From: GCA-2683825 sp965662355 | GTDB lineage: Bacteria; Planctomycetota; UBA1135; GCA-002686595 | Direction of reading: 5' to 3' | Assembly: GCA_965662355.1 (NCBI GenBank) | Contig: CBFIHP010000004.1 | Span: forward strand, 62,001 to 126,000 | Length of the DNA stretch: 64,000 nucleotides | Part shown: in pieces, positions 35,518 to 45,167 of the stretch | Layout: every line of letters begins with the position of its first letter | Position numbering within the stretch: position 1 is the stretch's first letter | The notes under the pieces: generated by a model | Seen by the model: only the letters and a program-made list of their open reading frames with translations | Databases searched by the model: none | Told to the model about the DNA's origin: nothing | Program-made: the position numbers and the translations under genes

Positions 35518-37217
35518 ACCCCATCACCCTCAGCCTTCTCGCGGTCGCCCTCCCGCAGACCGCTCAACCCGATCCGTTGAACGCGCTCGAGGTACAAGCC
35601 GGGTGGCAATTGCTCTTCAACGGGAACGACACGCAGGGCTGGCGCAAGTTTACGGGCAACTCCTTCCCGGAGAAGGGCTGGGTACTTCGCGACGGGAGCC
35701 TCGTGCACGAGAAAGGCGGTGGCGGTGGAGACATCGTCACGACTTCGCTGTACGAGAACTTCGAACTCGAACTCGAATGGCGTGTCGCGAACGGTGCCAA
35801 TAGCGGTGTGAAATATCGCGTAGGACCCGCGACATCGGGTTCGATGCTGGGCCCCGAATATCAGATTCTCGACGACCCGGGAACGAAGGAGTCCGAGAAC
35901 AAGAAACACGCCGCCGGCGCCCTCTACGACGTGATTCCCGCCGGATGGAAGGAGCTCGCGCCCACGGGCGGCTTCAACCTGGCGCGGATCGTGGCTCGCG
36001 ACAACATCATCGAGCACTGGCTGAACGGCGAGCGTCTCCTGTTCGCTGACTTGACCTCCTCCGATTGGACCCAGGGCATCGCCAATAGCAAGTTCTCGAA
36101 GCGCGAAGGCTTCGCGCTGGGCGCGGGTCACATAGGACTGCAAGACCACGGCGACGAGGCCTGGTTTCGCAATCTGCGCTTCCGCGACTGGAACAGCCTG
36201 CCCGGTAGGCGGGTCGACTTGTTCGACGGCGACGATCTCGATGCCTGGCGTGACCTCGGCGACGCCATCTACCGGCCCTTCGAGGACAGCATCCTCGGCG
36301 AAATCGGTGGCGGCGGGCAAAGCTTTCTCATCACCAAGCGCACCTTCGGCGACTTCATCTTCGAAGTCGACGTCAAGCCCGAGCTGCCCGGCAACTCCGG
36401 TATCCAGGTGCGCAGCAACATACGAAACCCCGGCACGCGCAAGGCGCGCCTCTACGGCTACCAGATCGAGATCGATTCCTCGGAACGGGCCTGGTCCGGC
36501 GGTCTCTATGACGAAGCTCGGCGCGGGTGGCTCGACAACCTGGAGGACAACCCCGCGGGCCGCGTGGCCTACAGGTACAACGAGTGGAACCGCTATCGCA
36601 TCGAGTGCCTTGGCCCCTCGATCAAGGCCTGGGTGAACGGTATTCCGACCGCGGACTACCTCGACTGCCAGGACATGGAAGGGGTACTTGGCCTTCAGGT
36701 CCACTCGGGAAACAACACGCGCGTTCGCTGGGCGAACCTGCGCATGCACGACCTGGGAATCCGCTCGTGGGAAGACGTGATCGGCGCACCGACCACAGGC
36801 GGCCGGTTGCTGCTCTCGCCCTCGCGCGTCGAGGTCTGGCGCGACTTCGCTGTGCGCCTTTCGTTCGATGCCGCGAAGCCCTTCCGTGTCAGCCTACGCA
36901 CCGCCGAGAGCGCCGCACCGTCAGGAACAGGAGAGCTGCGCGCTCCGGGGCTGTATCGACATACGGGCACCAACGCAGGCTGGTCGTTCGACCCCTTCCA
37001 CGATGCACTCGCGGCCCACCACAAAGATGGCGAGAACGAACTGACCATCGCCTGCTACGGGAGACGTATCGCACTCCACATCAACAGCAAACCCGTCTGC
37101 GACTACGACGAGCTCAATGGCGAACTCGAGGGCATGTTGGGGCTCTGGACCGCGGGTGGTTTCGAGGAATCAGGAGTGGAGAAGATCCAGGTGCTCGGAA
37201 CTCCCAAGTACCGCTAG
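35514..37217 (+). CDS. Secreted tandem DUF1080 (3-keto-disaccharide hydrolase-like) protein
   Basis: 567 residues. ATG 35514 begins a short leader ending in a Gln/Thr-rich stretch (LLAVALPQTAQ), a weak signal peptide. Two DUF1080 jelly-roll domains follow in tandem, at about 25-230 (WQLLFNGNDTQGWRKFTG, FELELEWRVANGANSGVKYR) and 231-420 (RRVDLFDGDDLDAWRDLGDA, FIFEVDVKPELPGNSGIQVR). A third, less regular beta region ends the protein. DUF1080 members are common in Planctomycetota, and some hydrolyse 3-keto-glucosides. The ATGA overlap with the oxidoreductase gene supports coupled synthesis. It ends 4 bases from the opposing SGNH gene. Confidence 0.87.
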   Translation: MNPITLSLLAVALPQTAQPDPLNALEVQAGWQLLFNGNDTQGWRKFTGNSFPEKGWVLRDGSLVHEKGGGGGDIVTTSLYENFELELEWRVANGANSGVKYRVGPATSGSMLGPEYQILDDPGTKESENKKHAAGALYDVIPAGWKELAPTGGFNLARIVARDNIIEHWLNGERLLFADLTSSDWTQGIANSKFSKREGFALGAGHIGLQDHGDEAWFRNLRFRDWNSLPGRRVDLFDGDDLDAWRDLGDAIYRPFEDSILGEIGGGGQSFLITKRTFGDFIFEVDVKPELPGNSGIQVRSNIRNPGTRKARLYGYQIEIDSSERAWSGGLYDEARRGWLDNLEDNPAGRVAYRYNEWNRYRIECLGPSIKAWVNGIPTADYLDCQDMEGVLGLQVHSGNNTRVRWANLRMHDLGIRSWEDVIGAPTTGGRLLLSPSRVEVWRDFAVRLSFDAAKPFRVSLRTAESAAPSGTGELRAPGLYRHTGTNAGWSFDPFHDALAAHHKDGENELTIACYGRRIALHINSKPVCDYDELNGELEGMLGLWTAGGFEESGVEKIQVLGTPKYR

Positions 37218-37220
37218 CCC

Positions 37221-38378
37221 TCACCACTGCAGAGCGTTCGCGAGCCGTTCCGCCATCACCCGATGCCCCGTGGAGTTCGGATGTCCGAAATCGCGTTTCT
37301 CGATCAGTAGCTTGCCGTGCCCGAGGGCGCGGGTCGCGTCGGCCATGGGGATGTAGGTGAAGCCGCTTCGCTCCGTTTCGTACTTCACGATCTCGTACAG
37401 CTGGTCGTAAGCCCCTTCCAGTCCCTGATCCCCCAACCAGGGGACGACGAACAAGGCCACATCGAAGTCGCGTGCTTCGGCGAGTTCCTTCAACCGCTCG
37501 AGCGAATAGCGCAGCTTTCCGAGTCGATCGAGATTCATGTACCACTCGAGGTAGCGGTGCTTCAGCTTCTTCACATCCTCTCGATCGGCCGTACGTGCCT
37601 GCAGCTCGCTGACCAATCGTCGGGTCGTCGGGTCGTCTCCAAGGTCCGCGATGTATCCTGCGTTCCTCTCGAGGAAGTAGCTATCGGTGTTGACCATATG
37701 GAACTCGCGATTGAGCTCGGACATATCCAAACGGGAACGCAGATATTGCAGAAGGCGAATGCGGTACCACGCCGACCCGTAGCTCTGCAAACGATGGATG
37801 TATGTCCGCGTCGCCGAGACGTGCCCGATGTCGTTGGGGTGGTACGCGACGACCACCTTGTCGGGCGATAGTCCCTCGACGTGCTTTTCAAGGAGAGCGA
37901 CTTCTTCGAGAACGTCGTAGCCGACGATACCCAGGTTGAAGACCTCGACCTTACGCCCTTCTTTTCGTAGCGCGCGCTCGATCTCGGCCGGCCAGAGCAC
38001 CTCGCGAGGCAACTTGACTCCAAAGGTCGCCGAGTCGCCCAGGGCCAGGATGCGAAGGGTGCCGGGCTCCTTCGGACGAAAGTCGCGGTCTCGAAAGCCA
38101 TGTGCATTGACCTGGATGTCCGCCTGCCATGCGTACCCACGAGCTCCGGGGTTCAGGTCGTAAACGAGGATGTCCTCACCGTCGACGACCCGCATCAATC
38201 CCAGCTCCAGCCCCTCACGGGAGGCCTCGGGAGCATCGGAAAACATGCGCCCAAAGGGGTCGTATCCGGCGACGCGCAGGACGATTTCGATCGCACCGAG
38301 GAATCCGACCAGGACGGCGAAGGAGCACCCCAACTTGGCGCGAAGCCGAGGTCTCTGGTCTGCACGAGTCGAACGCAT
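37221..38378 (-). CDS. Membrane-anchored SGNH/GDSL hydrolase
   Basis: 385 residues from ATG 38378 (TTG two codons upstream possible). A single N-terminal membrane segment (KLGCSFAVLVGFLGAIEIVL) precedes an SGNH-hydrolase fold: ILALGDSATFGVKLP holds the nucleophile Ser, YHPNDIG the block III Asn, and RDFGHPNSTGHRVMAERL the final Asp-x-x-His pair. Proteins of this architecture de-acylate or acylate polysaccharides and lipids; those with one anchor helix often modify exopolysaccharides. It lies tail to tail with the DUF1080 gene and is divergent from the EEP gene. A second SGNH-type gene is at 47134-48297. Confidence 0.87.
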   Translation of the reverse strand: MRSTRADQRPRLRAKLGCSFAVLVGFLGAIEIVLRVAGYDPFGRMFSDAPEASREGLELGLMRVVDGEDILVYDLNPGARGYAWQADIQVNAHGFRDRDFRPKEPGTLRILALGDSATFGVKLPREVLWPAEIERALRKEGRKVEVFNLGIVGYDVLEEVALLEKHVEGLSPDKVVVAYHPNDIGHVSATRTYIHRLQSYGSAWYRIRLLQYLRSRLDMSELNREFHMVNTDSYFLERNAGYIADLGDDPTTRRLVSELQARTADREDVKKLKHRYLEWYMNLDRLGKLRYSLERLKELAEARDFDVALFVVPWLGDQGLEGAYDQLYEIVKYETERSGFTYIPMADATRALGHGKLLIEKRDFGHPNSTGHRVMAERLANALQW

Positions 38379-38483
38379 CGTCAAGCTGGGCTCCGAGAAC
38401 CGCCGCGTAGCAGGGCGCGGCCTCGAGGGCCTTAGGATATGCTCTGCTCGTCAGGAGCGCCCACCCTTCCACCGTCACGCATC

Positions 38484-39752
38484 ATGTTTTCACTTCCTTC
38501 AAAGAGCATCCCGTCGGCCGCGACACTTCTTCTCGGGACGCTTTGCCTCACCAGCACCGTCTCGGCCCAGTTCGACCCGAACAATGGACGCTGGAAAAAG
38601 CGTGATCCGGGCAACGTGCGGGTCATGACATGGAACATCCAGGACAACATTCGCACGGGGGAGAGCAAGCTCGAGGGCAACCTGAGCTGGCACGCGGTGG
38701 TGACGATCGTCGCGTCGTTGCGTCCGGACATCCTGCTTCTACAAGAGACAGCCGACAACGGCTTCGTGGATTCGGTGCCTGACATGCTCACGGTGTTCGA
38801 CCTCTTCTTCCACGGCGGGGCCGACCCATTCGTCGGTGGAAACGTAGAGTCGTACGTGACGAAATATGCCCCCGGCTACGTCCTCCCCCATGTCTTCGTC
38901 AGCTTCCAGACCGACGGCTTCAACCGCAACGTGATCCTCAGCCGCTTCCCTTTCAAGGATCTGAACGGTGATGGGATCTCGCAGTACAACAACCTGTTCT
39001 TCATGCAAGCCGACGCCTACGCTCCGGGTACGGTCGGCAACCCCATCATCCGTGGCTTGCAGATGGCCGAGCTCGACCTGCCGGATTCGCGCTATCTGGG
39101 GGATCTGGTCGTGATGAACTGCCACTTACGCGCGGGGGGACAGTCGAGCGACCTATCCGAACGCCTGGCCGCCGGAAAGAACATCGCCTACATGATCGAC
39201 TACTGGTATTGCGGAGCGGGTTCGGGTATTCCCGATCCGAGTAACGTCATCTTCGAGTCCCCCGCCGCCACGTCGGTTCTCGACTCGTTGACGCCGGTCA
39301 TTCTGGGAGGCGATCTCAATGAGGACGAATCGACCAACTTCCGCAAGGGCCCGGCGGAGTGGATTGCCAATGCCGAGTTCGATCACCCGGTACTCGATGG
39401 CCCCGATCGCGACCGCGGCGATTCGACGTACGACCTGGCCGTGAATCAATGCAACCCGGTGGACGACGCGACGCAGGGCAACAACTCGACCCTGGACTAC
39501 ATCATCTGGCAGGACTCGATCGCCGTGCGTGATCTGGAGTTCATCTTCCATTCGGGCTGGATTCCTTCCGGGTGCAATACGGCCTATCCGCCGGAGCTGA
39601 TGCACTTCCCCTTTCCGAACAACGCCTCGATCCGAGCATCCGATCACCGTCCGGTGATCGTCGACTTGCGCCTGCCCATGAAGCCGACCGAAGCGACGGA
39701 CCCCACACCGTTACCTCGGCCGCCGCGCGGCGGAGTGTTTCCCGGGCAATAG
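38484..39752 (+). CDS. Secreted endonuclease/exonuclease/phosphatase family protein
   Basis: 422 residues from ATG 38484, which begins a signal peptide (SAATLLLGTLCLTSTVSAQ). The EEP fold motifs are present in order: VRVMTWNIQDN, LLLQETAD, VILGGDLNEDE, LDYIIWQD, and the catalytic ASDHRPVIVDLR near the C-terminus. Such proteins cleave phosphodiester bonds in nucleic acids or lipids, and being secreted, this one probably degrades external DNA, RNA or phospholipid. It is divergent from the SGNH gene across 105 bases and is followed 18 bases later by the rhomboid gene on the same strand. Confidence 0.9.
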   Translation: MFSLPSKSIPSAATLLLGTLCLTSTVSAQFDPNNGRWKKRDPGNVRVMTWNIQDNIRTGESKLEGNLSWHAVVTIVASLRPDILLLQETADNGFVDSVPDMLTVFDLFFHGGADPFVGGNVESYVTKYAPGYVLPHVFVSFQTDGFNRNVILSRFPFKDLNGDGISQYNNLFFMQADAYAPGTVGNPIIRGLQMAELDLPDSRYLGDLVVMNCHLRAGGQSSDLSERLAAGKNIAYMIDYWYCGAGSGIPDPSNVIFESPAATSVLDSLTPVILGGDLNEDESTNFRKGPAEWIANAEFDHPVLDGPDRDRGDSTYDLAVNQCNPVDDATQGNNSTLDYIIWQDSIAVRDLEFIFHSGWIPSGCNTAYPPELMHFPFPNNASIRASDHRPVIVDLRLPMKPTEATDPTPLPRPPRGGVFPGQ

Positions 39753-39770
39753 CCCCCCGGACTCGGGCGA

Positions 39771-40907
39771 TTGGATTCGAAAAGCCGGAAGCCCTATTCT
39801 TCGAGCTTGGCCCCCGCACCGCGATTCCGGGTTTCCCGCTGCCCTAGCTGCCGCTCCAGCAAATTCCGGACGATCGAGCAGAACGGCGTCGATGTGGAGT
39901 TCTGCGAGCGTTGCGCAGGGCTCTGGTTCGATGGCGGCGAGCTCGAAGAGGCCATGCAGAACTACGAGCCCAGCCTGGAGCGCGGTGCCTTCGCCGCTGA
40001 TCTAGGGGATGCTCGCGGGCCTGCCAAAAAGGATTGCCCGAGGTGTCATTGTGCTTTGAACGAGCATCGATGGGGCCAGGAGACCACGGTCGAGATCGAT
40101 CTGTGTGCTCGATGCTCGGGGGTCTGGTTGGATCGCGAGGAACTCGCCCACATTCAGGCCGGCAACGCTGTGCACGAGGCTCTGGAATCGATCGAGCGCA
40201 AGAAAAGCATCGGGACCTGGCTGTTTCAGTTCGCGACGCAGTTGCCCGTCGAGTTCAACTTCAGGCCGCGCCGCGTGCCGATGGTCACGATCAGCCTGAT
40301 CGCCCTCAACCTCGCCATCTTTCTGGCGCAACTGGGCGGCAACCAGGCCGCGATCTACGCCGACTACGCCCTGTATCCGGAGCGCGCCTTCGGAGCGTCC
40401 TGGTGGATTGGCCTGGTCGCCCACAACTTTCTACACGGAGGCTGGATCCACCTCTTGGGGAACATGTACTTCCTCTGGATCCTCGGCGACAACATCGAGG
40501 ATCTGTTCGGTCGGGCACGCTTCATCGCTTTCTGCACGGGAGCTGCACTGGCCTCGGGCCTCGCCGAAACATGCCTCGCCTATCAGCCGGACGTTCCCAC
40601 GATCGGCTTCAGCGGCATCGTCTCGGCCATCCTCCTGAGCTACGCGGTCCTGTTTCGCCACGCGCGGCTCTCGTTCATGGTGGTGATCCTCCAGCTCAAG
40701 TTCCCGGTAGCCATCTGGGTGGGGATCTGGATGGGATTCAATCTGGCCGGGCTGGTACTCGAGTCAGGGTTGGTTTCGTGGCTGGGCCACGTAGGGGGGG
40801 CACTCTTTGGATTGGTGGTCGGCCTGCTCGCCTACCGCCCACTCCTGCGGCGAGATCCTCTGTTGCGACTCCTCAACGGGGTCCGCCTCGATCAGCTCTC
40901 GCGCTGA
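39771..40907 (+). CDS. Rhomboid protease with N-terminal zf-TFIIB ribbons
   Basis: 378 residues counted from TTG 39771; TTG 39807 is equally possible and no ATG fits before the first Cys. Two zinc ribbons of zf-TFIIB type come first: CPSC...VEFCERCAGLWFDGGELE and CPRC...IDLCARCSGVWLDREEL. A rhomboid intramembrane protease follows, with six or so membrane helices, HGGWIHLLGNMYFLWILGDNIED, the catalytic Ser in GFSGIVSA and the catalytic His in WLGHVGGALFG. It cleaves membrane helices of unknown substrates. An intrinsic terminator follows 14 bases after the stop. The zinc domain could select substrate or link to other proteins. Confidence 0.88.
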   Translation: MDSKSRKPYSSSLAPAPRFRVSRCPSCRSSKFRTIEQNGVDVEFCERCAGLWFDGGELEEAMQNYEPSLERGAFAADLGDARGPAKKDCPRCHCALNEHRWGQETTVEIDLCARCSGVWLDREELAHIQAGNAVHEALESIERKKSIGTWLFQFATQLPVEFNFRPRRVPMVTISLIALNLAIFLAQLGGNQAAIYADYALYPERAFGASWWIGLVAHNFLHGGWIHLLGNMYFLWILGDNIEDLFGRARFIAFCTGAALASGLAETCLAYQPDVPTIGFSGIVSAILLSYAVLFRHARLSFMVVILQLKFPVAIWVGIWMGFNLAGLVLESGLVSWLGHVGGALFGLVVGLLAYRPLLRRDPLLRLLNGVRLDQLSR

Positions 40908-40921
40908 AAGAGGGCCCCAAA

Positions 40922-40945
40922 TACGCCTCTGAGCGTAAGTTTTTT
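40922..40945 (+). terminator. Intrinsic terminator after the rhomboid gene
   Basis: TACGC (40922-40926) pairs with GCGTA (40933-40937) around a six-base loop, followed two bases later by TTTTTT. It lies 14 bases after the rhomboid stop codon and before the ATG at 41058. Confidence 0.7.
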
Positions 40946-41057
40946 GCCGCAATTTCGGGCTTTTGGAGGTTAGGAAACCTCGATTGCGAGTTTGCGCTAT
41001 CCTAGTCGAGCTCCCGGGCGCCCGACCTCGTGCGCCCATTCGGCTCAGGAGAAGGTG

Positions 41058-44000
41058 ATGTTGAATCTTGCAAAAGCCGCTTGGCTTTTGTGCGCACTCG
41101 CACTGGTTACGGTCCCCCCGTCTGCCCAGACGCACTCCTACAGAGACTTCGATCTCACGATCGAGAACAAGTACGGCCTGCCCCTGGGGCCGGTCGGTTT
41201 GACCTACTCCTTCGATGGGTATGGGCCGTTGGCTCTGAACTACGCGCCGCCCGATCCCGTGCGGATCTCGGGCATCCCCGGCACGCGATTCAAGTTCGAG
41301 CTCGCCGGTGAGTTCGGGCTCCGGGCTGCAAGCATCAGCCCCGGCTCCGATTGTGTGGGCATTCGCATCGTTCTCGGTGAGAAGAAGGCTCTGGCCTATC
41401 CCGTCACCGCTTCCGCGCCGCGCACTCCCCGACGTGGCAACCGCGATCGACTGCCGGGCACTTCGCTAGGCGGCTTCCCCTTCGATGAATGCACGGACCC
41501 GGGAACGATCGTTATCGGAGGCACGTCGAGCTTCGACAATTCGACGGGGTTGGGCGAGAACCCCAGCGATCCGGTCTTCACCTGTTCCGGGAGCCAGGGC
41601 TTCCGCACGGCTTGGTTCACGGTCACTCCCGACGTGACGTCGATCTTCATTCAGGGCACGGCCTCCTATCCCATACTGATGGCCATGTACGAGGGAACGT
41701 GTGGAGGTGTACTCACCGAGATCGCCTGCGTCTCGGGTACCCCCAACGTGACCGTGAGCCTGGTTGCGAGCGGCTTGACGCCGGGCCAGACCTACCTGGT
41801 CCAGATGGCGACCGCGGACCCCACGATGACCGGCCTGATCATGGTTACCAGCGGGGTCCTACCGCCGGAGAACGATGACTGTTTCACGGCAATCTCGATT
41901 CCCTGCGACAGCAGCGTCCTCGCCATCAACGACACGGCAACGGATTCGGTCACGGATCCTGTCTACAGCTGCCCCATAGGGGGCCCGAGGAACGGGACCG
42001 GCTCGATCTGGTACTCATTCGTGGCCTCCGGCTCGCAGGCCACCATCTCGACCAGCGCCGGCACGAACGCTCCGATCGCGACCGATACGCTCATCGGGCT
42101 CTATTCCGGCAGCTGCCCAGCTTCGGTCGAGTTCGGAGCCGTCGGGGGCTTGATCGAAATCGGGTGCGACGACGACGGCGGCGATGGTACGTACTCGATG
42201 TTGAGCATCAACACGCTGGTTACCGGAACCACCTACTTCATTCAGGCGTCCACGGTCGCGTTCTCCCTACAGGGCGAATTCATGCTGACCGTCAATTGCA
42301 GCAACCCCCCGAATCCTCCCCCCAACGATGACCAGCAAGACGCGGCCCCCCTTGGCGTGCCCGGGGGGGTGATCGGCAACAACATCGACGCGACCAGTGA
42401 CATCCTCGGACCGCCATGCGTGGTCGCCTCCGGGCCGTTCAACAACGTCTGGTACCGCGTTCAGGGGACGGGCGAGACCATGACGGCGACCACCTGCTCG
42501 CTGCTGACCGACTTCGACACGAAAATTAGTGTCTTCTGCGATGAGGTGACCTTGCCGTGTGTCGGTGGCAACGACGATGACTGTCCGATGCCCAAGCCCG
42601 CTTCCACTGTGGAATGGTGTTCCCAGGCGAACTCCACGTATCTGATTACGGTCGGGGGTTCCGAAGAGGGTGCGATGGGTACCTTCCGGCTAGACATCCA
42701 AACCGATGGCACGCCATGCACACCGATCGTGCTGTGTGTCGATCCTCCGATGGCACCGCCCAACGATGCTCCAGCGAACGCCACGACCGTGGCGAACTTC
42801 CCACATACGGAACTCGTGGATACGGCCGGAGCCATGAGTGATGTCGGTGTGCCCTGCGGGGTGCAATCGGGGCCGTTCAACGAAGTCTGGTATCGCGTCC
42901 AGGGCACCGGTGGGATGTTGAACGTCACCACCTGCTCGACGGATACACAGATCGATACACGCATCAGCGTGTTCTGTGAGGACCTCGCGAATTTCCCATG
43001 CGTCGCGGGCAACGAAAACGACTGCCCCACAGGCCCGAACACGGCCTCGACGGTTCAGTGGTGTTCCCAATCCACGGCCAGTTATCTGATAGCGGTCGGA
43101 AGTGCCGCTGAGGGGCTCGTAGGGCAGGTTCGGATCACGCTAGACGCGATCGGGGGCACGTGCACGCCCACGGTCTTCTGTATCGACCCGCCCATGCCCC
43201 CGGCCAATGACAGCCCTGGGAACCCGGTGCAATTGGGCGTGCCCGCTTCGATCACTGCTGACACGACGGCTGCTACGAGCGACATTGGCACCGCTTGTGG
43301 CGTTCCATCCGGACCGTTTAACAACGTCTGGTATCGCGTTTCTGGCAACGGAATGCAGATCACGGCTCGCACCTGCGACACGGCGCCGGGCACGGTCGAC
43401 ACGCGTATCAGCGTCTTCTGTGACGATGTCAGCCTGCCCTGCGTCGCCGGCGACGACAACAGTTGCGTCGCAACGGGCCTCGCGGAGGTCACCTGGTGCA
43501 GCCAAGCGAACGCGGACTACCTCGTCACGATCGGAGGGGCCCAGGAGGGTGACGTGGGCATGATCCGACTTGACACCAGCACGAGCGCCGGCGCCTGCAC
43601 GCCCACGCCCCCCTGCATCGACGATCCCCCTCCCATGGGGGACATCTGCTTCATGATCGACCGCTTCCGAGCGCGGGACGAGCACGAGATGCGGTTACGC
43701 GCTGCGTTCTTCGCGGGTGAGGGATTCGACCCCACTGCCGAGAGCTTGGTGATCCGTGTCATCGACGTCATCGACGGGAGCCTGCTCTCCTTCACGGTTC
43801 CCGCCGGGGGATTCGTCCTGGACGACGAGAACGAATTCGAGTTCCGGGCAGGTAGCCTGCGCATTGAGATCGATGTGGACGACCGCGACATCGAGATGCG
43901 TGTCGACGATGTGGACATCGATTCCATCGACGGAAACGAACTCACTATCGAACTCGACTTCAGTAACACGGGTCTCGCGTCGCAGACCATCGTCGCCATC

Positions 44001-44432
44001 CGCGAGGAAGACGACGATGACGGCGATGACGGCGATGACGATGACGACGACGACGACCAGTCGCTACGCTTCGATGCAGCGGTTCCTCCGAACTGCTTCG
44101 ACCTGCCCGCAACCCTGATCTCGCCCCCCCAGCTCGATGTGGACTTCGAGGACGAGGTGGCCGGCAACACCTTCAGCGTGTCCGTCATCGGCGGACAGCC
44201 GGGCGACCTGGTCGCTCTGTACCTCGTCGAGGTCAACGGCGTCCCCACGGCCTGGCCCGTGGCCCAGGGCATCCTGAACGAACACAGCGAGTTCCTCATG
44301 GAGTCGCAGATATACAACGGCCTCGGACTGGGCGGGGGCGAATTCGTGTACGCGGCCTTGGTGATCGGTGAGGACGGAGAGGCTGCGATCAGCGACCGGG
44401 AGGTTCTGCGCGTGCAACGCACGCTACAGTGA
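41058..44432 (+). CDS. Large secreted Cys-rich protein with tandem PPC-like repeats
   Basis: 1124 residues from ATG 41058, with GGAG upstream and a signal peptide (AAWLLCALALVTVPPSAQ). Five beta-sandwich units follow. The first two are irregular and resemble pre-peptidase C-terminal (PPC) domains (TAWFTVTPDVTSIFI, SIWYSFVASGSQATI). The last three are clear tandem copies of about 147 residues, each with P-x-ND, GPFNNVWYRV, DTRISVFCD, WCSQAN, YLITVGG and CTP...C-x-DPP. Cys pairs are conserved between copies and probably form disulfides. An Asp/Glu-rich tract near residue 985 (DDDDGDDGDDDDDDDDQ) may bind calcium. The C-terminus is unrecognised. It stands alone behind a terminator. Confidence 0.85.
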   Translation: MLNLAKAAWLLCALALVTVPPSAQTHSYRDFDLTIENKYGLPLGPVGLTYSFDGYGPLALNYAPPDPVRISGIPGTRFKFELAGEFGLRAASISPGSDCVGIRIVLGEKKALAYPVTASAPRTPRRGNRDRLPGTSLGGFPFDECTDPGTIVIGGTSSFDNSTGLGENPSDPVFTCSGSQGFRTAWFTVTPDVTSIFIQGTASYPILMAMYEGTCGGVLTEIACVSGTPNVTVSLVASGLTPGQTYLVQMATADPTMTGLIMVTSGVLPPENDDCFTAISIPCDSSVLAINDTATDSVTDPVYSCPIGGPRNGTGSIWYSFVASGSQATISTSAGTNAPIATDTLIGLYSGSCPASVEFGAVGGLIEIGCDDDGGDGTYSMLSINTLVTGTTYFIQASTVAFSLQGEFMLTVNCSNPPNPPPNDDQQDAAPLGVPGGVIGNNIDATSDILGPPCVVASGPFNNVWYRVQGTGETMTATTCSLLTDFDTKISVFCDEVTLPCVGGNDDDCPMPKPASTVEWCSQANSTYLITVGGSEEGAMGTFRLDIQTDGTPCTPIVLCVDPPMAPPNDAPANATTVANFPHTELVDTAGAMSDVGVPCGVQSGPFNEVWYRVQGTGGMLNVTTCSTDTQIDTRISVFCEDLANFPCVAGNENDCPTGPNTASTVQWCSQSTASYLIAVGSAAEGLVGQVRITLDAIGGTCTPTVFCIDPPMPPANDSPGNPVQLGVPASITADTTAATSDIGTACGVPSGPFNNVWYRVSGNGMQITARTCDTAPGTVDTRISVFCDDVSLPCVAGDDNSCVATGLAEVTWCSQANADYLVTIGGAQEGDVGMIRLDTSTSAGACTPTPPCIDDPPPMGDICFMIDRFRARDEHEMRLRAAFFAGEGFDPTAESLVIRVIDVIDGSLLSFTVPAGGFVLDDENEFEFRAGSLRIEIDVDDRDIEMRVDDVDIDSIDGNELTIELDFSNTGLASQTIVAIREEDDDDGDDGDDDDDDDDQSLRFDAAVPPNCFDLPATLISPPQLDVDFEDEVAGNTFSVSVIGGQPGDLVALYLVEVNGVPTAWPVAQGILNEHSEFLMESQIYNGLGLGGGEFVYAALVIGEDGEAAISDREVLRVQRTLQ
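42318..43640 (+). repeat. Three tandem ~147-residue protein repeats
   Basis: Units begin at 42318, 42756 and 43200 (438, 444 and about 440 bases) inside the secreted Cys-rich gene. Each opens with P-x-N-D and repeats WYRV, ISVFC, WCSQ and GG...EG in the same order. DNA identity between units is moderate, so the duplications are old. Confidence 0.85.
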
Positions 44433-44480
44433 CGCATCGTCTCCAAGCGCCTCGACTTCAGCGACTGAACCGGCCAGCGT

Positions 44481-45035
44481 CTATTCGGCGCCAACGATTT
44501 CGAGAATCAGGCGCACACGCTCCTCGACAGCCATCTCTGGCGCGGTGTGAACAACGTGCCCACACTCGGTGTAGGCGCTGGCGATACACGCAGCGATGGC
44601 AAGCGAATCCTCATGCCTGCTCATCCGGCCGCTCTCACGTCGGTCGGCGAACGAACGGAGCGTCTCCAGGAGGACGACGTGCTCGTAAGGGCAGGCGAGC
44701 AGTTGCTCCAAGAGCCGGTCGGAGGGCTGCACGCCAAAGTGCCGCAGATAGCCCAAACCGTCGAGTCGCCCTCGATCGAGAAAGACCAGGCCAGGTTCGC
44801 CGGCGCAAGCCTGCTCGAGCTGGATCTGGCGCTGCAGCACGAGCTCCTGGAAAGCCTCGCTATTCGCCCTCCGCCAGCGCTGTTGCCCGTCTAGCCCCAG
44901 CTGGCCGTTCAGCTCGCCAATCACCTGAATCGCGGCTTCGGGCACGGTGACGTACCCCCGCGCGGCAAGGGCTTCGACGACGGTGGTCTTTCCGGATCCG
45001 GGGCCTCCGGTGATGGCGACGTACTTCGGGGACAT
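44481..45035 (-). CDS. AAA_28-type P-loop ATPase
   Basis: 184 residues. The Walker A loop GGPGSGKTT is at residues 10-18, followed by ALAARGYVTVPEAAIQVIGE. LVFLDRGRLDGLGYLRHFGV is in the Walker B and lid region, the layout of AAA_28 / NadR-like small-molecule kinases and predicted ATPases. It has no signal peptide and acts in the cytoplasm. The substrate is unknown; thiamine-triphosphatase-like or nucleoside kinase roles are reported for relatives. It faces the large repeat protein tail to tail. It resembles, but is not a close copy of, the ATPase at 29849-30568. Confidence 0.82.
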   Translation of the reverse strand: MSPKYVAITGGPGSGKTTVVEALAARGYVTVPEAAIQVIGELNGQLGLDGQQRWRRANSEAFQELVLQRQIQLEQACAGEPGLVFLDRGRLDGLGYLRHFGVQPSDRLLEQLLACPYEHVVLLETLRSFADRRESGRMSRHEDSLAIAACIASAYTECGHVVHTAPEMAVEERVRLILEIVGAE

Positions 45036-45167
45036 CGATGCGTATCGGGGCTGGTCCGTGCGTGGGCCAATAGCCTACCGACTCGAGGCTGCGCGTGCCC
45101 CAGGCCAACTGGAACTCGCGCAAAGCCTGCGATGCCTCGCTGGAGACGAGACCACCGGGATGACAAC

